Assembly: GCA_027622355.1 (NCBI GenBank)
Contig: JAQBZT010000192.1
Location: forward strand, 1 to 5,819
Length of the DNA: 5,819 nt
Direction: 5' to 3'
Origin: a bacterium
GTDB taxonomy: Bacteria; UBA8248
How positions within the stretch are numbered: position 1 is the first letter of the stretch; the number at the start of each line of letters is the position of its first letter. Positions 1-5,819 of this stretch are shown here, one piece after another. Position numbers and translations under genes: made by a program. Under the pieces are notes generated by a model. The model did not search any database, was not told the DNA's origin, and saw nothing but the letters and a program-made list of their open reading frames with translations.

Positions 1-2
1 TC

Positions 3-1852
<1,850 letters not shown>

Positions 1853-1856
<4 letters not shown>

Positions 1857-2653
1857 CGGATGCGCAGACGCGGCGCCTCGTGCTCTGGATCGAGTACGAC
1901 GGCACCGATTTCAACGGGTGGCAGGTCCAGCCCGGACAGCGCACGGTCCAGAGCGAAATTGAGGCCGCCCTCTCCAAGATGTGCAATGAACCTGTCCGCA
2001 TCGTCGGCTCGGGACGCACCGACTCGGGAGTGCACGCGCTGGGCCAGGTGGCCCATTTCAACGCGCGCTCGGCGATTCCGCCCTTCAAGTTCGCCCTCGG
2101 CCTGAATACCCTCCTCGCTCGGGACATCTCCATCACCGACTGCCGGGAGGTGTACACCCCCTTTCACGCCCAGCACGACGCCCTTCGGAAAACCTATCGC
2201 TACCGCATCCTGTTCCGCCGCCGGCCGAGCGCACTGCGCCGACACTGTACGTGGCACGTCAAATCGCCGCTCGATATCGCGGCTATGCAAAAGGCCGCGG
2301 AGATTTTGCAGGGAGAGCGTGATTTCGAGAGCTTCCGGGCGGAGGGGACGCCGGTTGAGTCCACCGTGCGGAACCTGGAGCGCCTGGAGGTGAGGCCGGT
2401 GGAGGATGAACTGCACATCGAGGCGACGGCGAACGGCTTTCTGCGCCACATGGTGCGCAACATCGTCGGCACCCTGGTGGAGGTGGGCCGCGGCGACCGG
2501 ACGCCCGGCTCGATGGCGGATCTTCTCGGAGCGCGCGACCGGAAGCAGGCCGCCCCGACGTGCCCCCCGCAGGGCCTGACTCTCGTGTGTGTGGACTACG
2601 GAGAGAAAATGCCGCCTGAAGCGCCGCCCGATCCTTCCGAGAAAAAAGGTTGA
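1853..2653 (+). CDS. truA: TruA, tRNA pseudouridine(38-40) synthase
   Basis: Converts uridines 38, 39 and 40 in the tRNA anticodon arm to pseudouridine; cytoplasmic, usually a homodimer. It is 266 residues, the usual family length. The catalytic aspartate is D57 in GRTDSGVHA (residues 54-62). Other family blocks are YDGTDFNGWQ (15-24), FHAQ then KTYRYRI with the conserved tyrosine Y115 (113-119), DFESF (157-161) and the C-terminal GFLRHMVRNIVGTLVEVG block (195-212). The last 15 or so residues are a proline- and charge-rich tail without a recognisable motif. The ATG at 1853 is chosen because it overlaps the uvrA stop as ATGA, has a purine-rich GGGAGCGG stretch just upstream, and puts the core YDGT motif at the normal distance from the N-terminus. 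Co-transcription and translational coupling with uvrA are inferred. The stop codon is embedded in the -35 element of the next promoter. Confidence 0.97.
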
Positions 2654-2678
2654 CGGAAACCCCGCCGTCTCGTATGTT
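2650..2678 (+). promoter_or_regulatory. Sigma70-type promoter for the trp leader and trpEG
   Basis: The -35 element TTGACG (2650-2655, five of six matches) and the -10 element TATGTT (2673-2678, four of six) are separated by exactly 17 nt. The -35 covers the truA stop codon (2651-2653). Transcription should start near 2685, giving about 27 nt of untranslated RNA before the leader peptide, very similar to the E. coli trp leader. No TrpR-like operator palindrome is visible over the promoter. This is an inference from sequence, strengthened by the position directly ahead of a convincing attenuator. Confidence 0.72.
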
Positions 2679-2711
2679 GGCGGCTGGTTTTGACGGGAGA
2701 GGATAGAAGAT

Positions 2712-2798
2712 ATGTGCGTTTGCGTGCGGAAAAGGGGGGTCTGGCCCTGGCGATGCTGGAGAGAGACTCGTGGGGGAGGTCCGCCCGGACGCGCGTAG
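2712..2798 (+). CDS. trpL: trp operon leader peptide (28 residues)
   Basis: A short open frame, ATG to TAG, starting MCVCVRKRG and carrying Trp at positions 11, 13 and 16 (VWPWRCWRE). Three TGG codons within six is far above expectation and is the hallmark of an attenuation leader peptide; its role is to measure charged Trp-tRNA by ribosome stalling, and the product itself is probably degraded. A good Shine-Dalgarno GGAGAGG (2696-2702) lies 9 nt before the ATG. The stop codon falls just past the antiterminator arm 2777-2785, so a terminating ribosome would mask it. It is too short for default gene callers and would normally be missed. The tail (RGGGPPGRA) is low complexity and probably only encodes RNA structure. 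The identification rests on position before trpE, the Trp codons and the RNA structures. Confidence 0.88.
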   Translation: MCVCVRKRGVWPWRCWRETRGGGPPGRA

Positions 2799-2841
2799 TT
2801 CCGATCGTTTTGATTGAATCATCGGATGCCATGGCGGACCT
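2777..2841 (+). promoter_or_regulatory. Antiterminator helix of the trp attenuator
   Basis: AGGTCCGCC (2777-2785) is perfectly complementary to GGCGGACCT (2833-2841), a 9-bp GC-rich helix. A second 6-bp helix, TCCGAT (2800-2805) with ATCGGA (2821-2826), can stack inside it. The 3' arm takes six bases (2833-2838) and the loop start of the terminator left arm, so terminator and antiterminator cannot form together. The 5' arm begins 17 nt after the last leader Trp codon, beyond the expected footprint of a ribosome stalled on the Trp codons. Complementarity is seen directly; function is inferred. Confidence 0.82.
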
Positions 2842-2866
2842 GAAGTTCCGCCGTGGCATTTTTTTT
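2826..2866 (+). terminator. Intrinsic terminator of the trp attenuator
   Basis: ATGCCATGGCGGA (2826-2838) pairs with TCCGCCGTGGCAT (2847-2859): 13 bp with one G·U, an 8-nt loop (2839-2846), followed by eight T (2859-2866). This is a strong Rho-independent terminator located 35 nt before the trpE start. It is the only convincing terminator in the window and could also end transcripts reading through from uvrA-truA. Confidence 0.93.
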
Positions 2867-2891
2867 GAAAGGAGCGGGCGATGAAGCCCGC
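2867..2891 (+). promoter_or_regulatory. Shine-Dalgarno plus GC hairpin ahead of trpE
   Basis: GAAAGGAG (2867-2874) is a strong Shine-Dalgarno that begins on the base after the terminator T-run. It lies 6 nt from the ATG at 2881 but 26 nt from the probable trpE ATG at 2901. GCGGGC (2874-2879) pairs perfectly with GCCCGC (2886-2891), with the 2881 ATG in the 6-nt loop. If this hairpin forms, AAAGGA (2868-2873) is brought to an effective 9 nt from ATG 2901. The site decides which start is used; see the minicistron entry for the alternative. Confidence 0.6.
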
Positions 2892-2904
2892 GCGGAAGCG
2901 ATGA
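2881..2904 (+). CDS. Possible 7-codon minicistron overlapping the trpE start
   Basis: ATG to TGA encodes the basic peptide MKPARKR. It has the best-placed Shine-Dalgarno in the region (GAAAGGAG, 6-nt spacing), and its stop overlaps the trpE ATG as ATGA (2901-2904). That arrangement would let ribosomes terminate and restart on trpE, a form of translational coupling. It lies after the attenuator terminator, so it would be made only on read-through transcripts. The alternative is that it is never translated and the GC hairpin 2874-2891 hides this ATG. Seven-codon frames arise easily by chance; the support is the Shine-Dalgarno and the stop-start overlap only. Confidence 0.35.
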   Translation: MKPARKR

Positions 2905-4421
2905 GCGCAACGGCATGCACGCCCAGCCTCGAGGAATTTCTCGGACTGGCGAAAGAAGGAAACGTCATTCCGGTCTATCGCGAGGTGCTGGCGGACCTCG
3001 AGACGCCGGTTTCCGCCTTCTTGAAGATACAGGACGGCCCCTATTCGTTCCTGCTCGAGAGCGTCGAGGGCGGCGAGAAGTGGGCCCGCTACTGCTTTCT
3101 GGGGAGCCGGCCCGCCGCCGTGTTTGAGAGCCGGGGAAGAGCGGTCCGGATCGAAAAAGGAGGGAAGAGCAAAACCATCGAGACGCACGATCCCCTCGGG
3201 GCGCTCCGCGATCTGCTCGCTGCCTACCGGCCGGTGCAACTGCCGGGCCTGCCGCGCTTCTGGGGCGGCGCCGTCGGCTACTCCTCCTACGACATGGTCC
3301 GCTTCATCGAGAAGCTCCCCGATCTGGCCGAGAACGATCTCGATATGCCCGAGAACGTCTACATGATCACCGATTCGATGGTAATCTTCGATCATGTGGC
3401 CCAGAAGATGAAAGTGGTGGTCAACGCCTTTCTGGAAGGCGCCGACCCGGTGGCCGTCTACGCGGATGCCGTGCGGAAGGTGGATGCGCTAATCGGGAAA
3501 CTGCGCGCGCCGGCCGCGGCCCCGCCTCATACCCCGGAGACGCCGCCCGCAAAGGAGTTTTCAGGCGAAGCGGTTCCCGGCGTCCCTGGCTTCTATTCTT
3601 CCTTCTCGAGGGAGCGCTTCGAGGCGGCGGTGGCCGAGACGGTGGAGATGATCCACGAGGGCGAGGCCATCCAGGTGGTGTTGGCCCAGCGCCTCGAAAG
3701 CGCGCTTGATGTCCACCCTTTCGCGATCTACCGGGCGCTCCGGACAGTGAATCCCTCGCCCTATATGTTTTATCTGACGCTGGGGAAGACCAGCCTCGTC
3801 GGGGCCTCGCCGGAGGTGCTGGTCCGGCTGGAGGGGGAGCGGGTCGAGGTGCGCCCCATCGCCGGGACGCGCCGTCGCGGCAAGAATGAGGCGGAAGACG
3901 CCGCCCTGGCCGAGGAGCTTCTGGCCGACGAGAAGGAGCGGGCCGAGCTCATCATGCTGGTCGACCTGGGCCGCAACGACATCGGCCGGGTGTGCCGCCG
4001 CGGGACGGTCCGGGTCACGGAGCAGATGGTGATCGAGCGCTACAGCCATGTCATGCACATCGTCAGCAACGTGGTGGGCGAACTTGAGGAGGGGAAAGAC
4101 GCCTTTGATGTCCTCCGGGCGACCTTCCCGGCAGGGACGGTCTCCGGGGCGCCCAAGGTGCGGGCGATGGAGATCATCGAAGGTTTCGAGCCTGTCCGCA
4201 GGGGCCCCTACGCCGGGGCGGTCGGGTACTTCGACTTCGGCGGCAATATGGATACCTGCATCGCCATTCGCACGCTCTTCGCCCGCGGAGGGAAGCTATA
4301 TCTCCAGGTCGGGGCGGGCATCGTGGCGGATTCGAGGCCGGATTTCGAATACGAGGAGACGATGAACAAGGCCCGGGGAACGCTTCGTGCGCTGGAGCTG
4401 GCGCGCGATGGTCTTCTCTAG
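2901..4421 (+). CDS. trpE: TrpE, anthranilate synthase component I
   Basis: Catalyses chorismate plus ammonia to anthranilate and pyruvate, the first committed step of tryptophan synthesis, with ammonia supplied by TrpG. From ATG 2901 it is 506 residues, normal for the family. The N-terminal domain contains LLES (51-54), the Trp-binding motif, followed by VEGGEKWARYCFLG, so feedback inhibition is likely retained. The chorismate-binding domain shows NPSPYMFYL, PIAGTRRRG (319-327), ELIMLVDLGRND, SHVMHIVS with the expected catalytic histidine H386, AGTVSGAPK (411-419), RGPYAGAVGY and IAIRT. The order and the LLES motif favour TrpE over PabB. ATG 2901 is chosen because TPSLEEF, near the usual family N-terminus, follows at once; the in-frame GTG 2853 and TTG 2865 lie inside the terminator and before the Shine-Dalgarno. 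It is controlled by the attenuator upstream. Confidence 0.96.
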   Translation: MSATACTPSLEEFLGLAKEGNVIPVYREVLADLETPVSAFLKIQDGPYSFLLESVEGGEKWARYCFLGSRPAAVFESRGRAVRIEKGGKSKTIETHDPLGALRDLLAAYRPVQLPGLPRFWGGAVGYSSYDMVRFIEKLPDLAENDLDMPENVYMITDSMVIFDHVAQKMKVVVNAFLEGADPVAVYADAVRKVDALIGKLRAPAAAPPHTPETPPAKEFSGEAVPGVPGFYSSFSRERFEAAVAETVEMIHEGEAIQVVLAQRLESALDVHPFAIYRALRTVNPSPYMFYLTLGKTSLVGASPEVLVRLEGERVEVRPIAGTRRRGKNEAEDAALAEELLADEKERAELIMLVDLGRNDIGRVCRRGTVRVTEQMVIERYSHVMHIVSNVVGELEEGKDAFDVLRATFPAGTVSGAPKVRAMEIIEGFEPVRRGPYAGAVGYFDFGGNMDTCIAIRTLFARGGKLYLQVGAGIVADSRPDFEYEETMNKARGTLRALELARDGLL

Positions 4422-4438
4422 GGGTCGGAGTCACGGAT

Positions 4439-5015
<577 letters not shown>

Positions 5016-5023
<8 letters not shown>

Positions 5024-5819
5024 GCGAAGGGAACGGGGGAAAGCCGGGCGGTTTTTCACCGCGGCGTGCATGGCCATTCTGCTGGGTGCCGCGGCGGGGA
5101 TTTTTGCGTCCGCGGACGCGGCCCTGCCGGGTTTGCCGAATTTGACTTCGGCGGCCGTTTCAACTCAAGAGAAAACACCCGGGGCGAAAAATCCGGCGCC
5201 GGTCAAGGTGAAACCCGATGCGCTGAGCCGTTCGGCAGAGATTATCGGGAAGAAGGCGGAGGAGTCGAAATTTTTTTGGGAGCGCTCCCTCCTGCTCAAG
5301 CGCTCGGAGACCCTCGTTAATCTGAGCGACGTTCGCGGCGTGTGGGAAGATTTTCTTTTTCTTTTCCTGGCCTGGCGCGAATTTGTCGCAAGCGTGTCCG
5401 ATCACTATTTCCAGCTTACGCCCGCGCAGGTTACGCGCATCGTCAGCCAAAGCTTCGGGTCGTTTTTTCTCCTGATCCTCTTCTACGTGCTCGGCCGCTG
5501 GTTCCGCCGCTGGTTTAACGCCCTGATCGGGAGGCTTCCGGAAAAAACGGCCGACGCCCGGCTCCGCGCGACGCAAGAGGGGCTCCTCCGGTTGGCGCTG
5601 GTCACGATTCCGAAGCTGTTCTTCCTGGCGGCTATCCTTATCTCGATAGAGGTTTTCGATTTTGTGGAACCGCATTTGGAAGATGCGCTTCAAAGTGCGG
5701 CGGCGGTCTTCATCGGCGGGTTTGCCTTTTATGCCTTTTTGCGAGTTCTGATCCGCGATCTGCTGCTTCCGGCGGCGGAGGAGGCAAAACCACCCTTTGG
5801 CATCTCCCATGAGACGGCG
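5016..5819 (+). CDS. Exported/membrane protein, possibly MscS-like channel (3' end outside window)
   Basis: I do not recognise the family with certainty. The frame is open from ATG 5016 to the window edge (268 codons, no stop). Residues 1-35 look like a Sec signal peptide: basic start (SERRERGKAGR), hydrophobic core (FFTAACMAILLGAAAGIFA) and an ADA cleavage-like site at 33-35. A Pro/Lys-rich linker (about 50-68) and a charged, probably helical segment (about 70-130) follow. Then come three hydrophobic helices at about 142-160, 190-211 and 225-246, the first followed by a basic-aromatic GRWFRRW. A periplasmic N-terminal region before several membrane helices recalls extended MscS-type mechanosensitive channels, but the diagnostic pore helix would lie beyond the edge, so this is a guess. 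The start overlaps the trpG stop by 8 bp with GGGAG (4999-5003) upstream; ATG 5070 is a less likely alternative because it would remove the basic region. It is presumably co-transcribed with trpEG. Confidence 0.8.

Larger units (their letters stand above)
2685..2866 (+). promoter_or_regulatory. Tryptophan operon leader RNA (ribosome-mediated attenuator)
   Basis: About 180 nt from the predicted transcription start to the terminator T-run. It holds a Trp-rich leader peptide (2712-2798), an antiterminator arm (2777-2785), a shared arm (2826-2841) and the terminator closing arm (2847-2859). A weaker 1:2 pairing that would free the terminator is possible between the Trp-codon region and the antiterminator arm: GTCTG (2739-2743) with CGGAC (2786-2790), plus GGCG (2749-2752) with CGCC (2782-2785). 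This matches the 1:2, 2:3, 3:4 architecture known from proteobacterial trp leaders. When Trp-tRNA is scarce the ribosome should stall at 2742-2759, so 2:3 forms and trpE is transcribed. When Trp is plentiful the ribosome covers arm 2 and the terminator forms. The pairings are read directly from the sequence; the regulation is inferred. Confidence 0.88.

Noticed and set aside
2690..2716. Second promoter: TTGACG 2690-2695 with TATGTG 2711-2716
   Set aside because: The spacer is only 15 nt, the -10 is poor, and transcription would begin inside the leader peptide, destroying the attenuator. It is a partial repeat of the better promoter at 2650.
2690..2884. 64-codon + frame across the truA-trpE gap
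   Set aside because: It starts at a TTG, runs through the leader peptide, both attenuator helices and the terminator T-run, and ends just past the trpE Shine-Dalgarno. Its sequence is explained by the attenuator in other frames.
2853..2900. Extended trpE start at GTG 2853 (or TTG 2865)
   Set aside because: Both codons lie in the terminator hairpin or T-run and precede the Shine-Dalgarno. Family-like TrpE sequence begins only after ATG 2901.
2283..3395. 370-codon frame on the - strand
   Set aside because: It runs antisense through truA, the attenuator and trpE. Long antisense frames are common in GC-rich coding DNA, and the translation shows no recognisable domain.
5160..5810. 216-codon frame on the - strand
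   Set aside because: It lies antisense to the signal-peptide membrane gene, which has coherent hydrophobic segments and an overlapping start with trpG. The - frame is charged, low-complexity sequence typical of a shadow.

Overview
The window is GC-rich bacterial DNA (roughly 60-65 % G+C by eye) with tightly packed genes, all read on the + strand. The gene content is housekeeping: nucleotide excision repair, tRNA pseudouridylation and the first step of tryptophan synthesis. There is no mobile element, CRISPR array, tRNA or rRNA. The proteins look like those of GC-rich, Gram-negative-type lineages (deltaproteobacteria in the broad sense, or uncultivated phyla near them), because the last gene encodes a Sec-type signal peptide and the tryptophan genes use proteobacterial-style leader-peptide attenuation. 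I cannot name the organism.

Layout. From the left edge to 1856 lies the C-terminal two thirds of uvrA. Its stop overlaps the start of truA (1853-2653) in an ATGA junction. A sigma70-type promoter sits directly on the truA stop codon (2650-2678). It opens a roughly 215-nt leader before trpE (2901-4421), followed 17 nt later by trpG (4439-5023). A membrane-protein gene starts inside the end of trpG (5016) and runs off the right edge.

The most interesting part is the 247-nt gap between truA and trpE, which appears to be a complete tryptophan attenuator. It holds a 28-codon leader peptide gene (2712-2798) with three Trp codons in six positions (W-P-W-R-C-W). Downstream is a 13-bp terminator hairpin followed by eight T (2826-2866). 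A perfect 9-bp antiterminator helix (2777-2785 with 2833-2841) uses most of the same left arm, so the two structures exclude each other. The last Trp codon ends 17 nt before the antiterminator arm, which fits the classical logic: a ribosome stalled for Trp-tRNA leaves that arm free, while one that reaches the leader stop covers it.

Right after the terminator is a second oddity. The strong Shine-Dalgarno at 2867-2874 is 26 nt from the best trpE start (2901) but correctly spaced for a 7-codon minicistron (2881-2904) that overlaps trpE as ATGA. A 6-bp all-GC hairpin (2874-2891) could instead loop out the intervening bases and place the same Shine-Dalgarno 9 nt from the trpE ATG.

How the genes work together: TrpE and TrpG form anthranilate synthase (chorismate plus glutamine to anthranilate), controlled at transcription by attenuation and probably at the enzyme by Trp feedback, since the LLES motif is intact. 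The other trp genes are not in this window. UvrA and TruA form a separate upstream unit that reads into the trp leader, so the attenuator terminator may also serve as the truA terminator.
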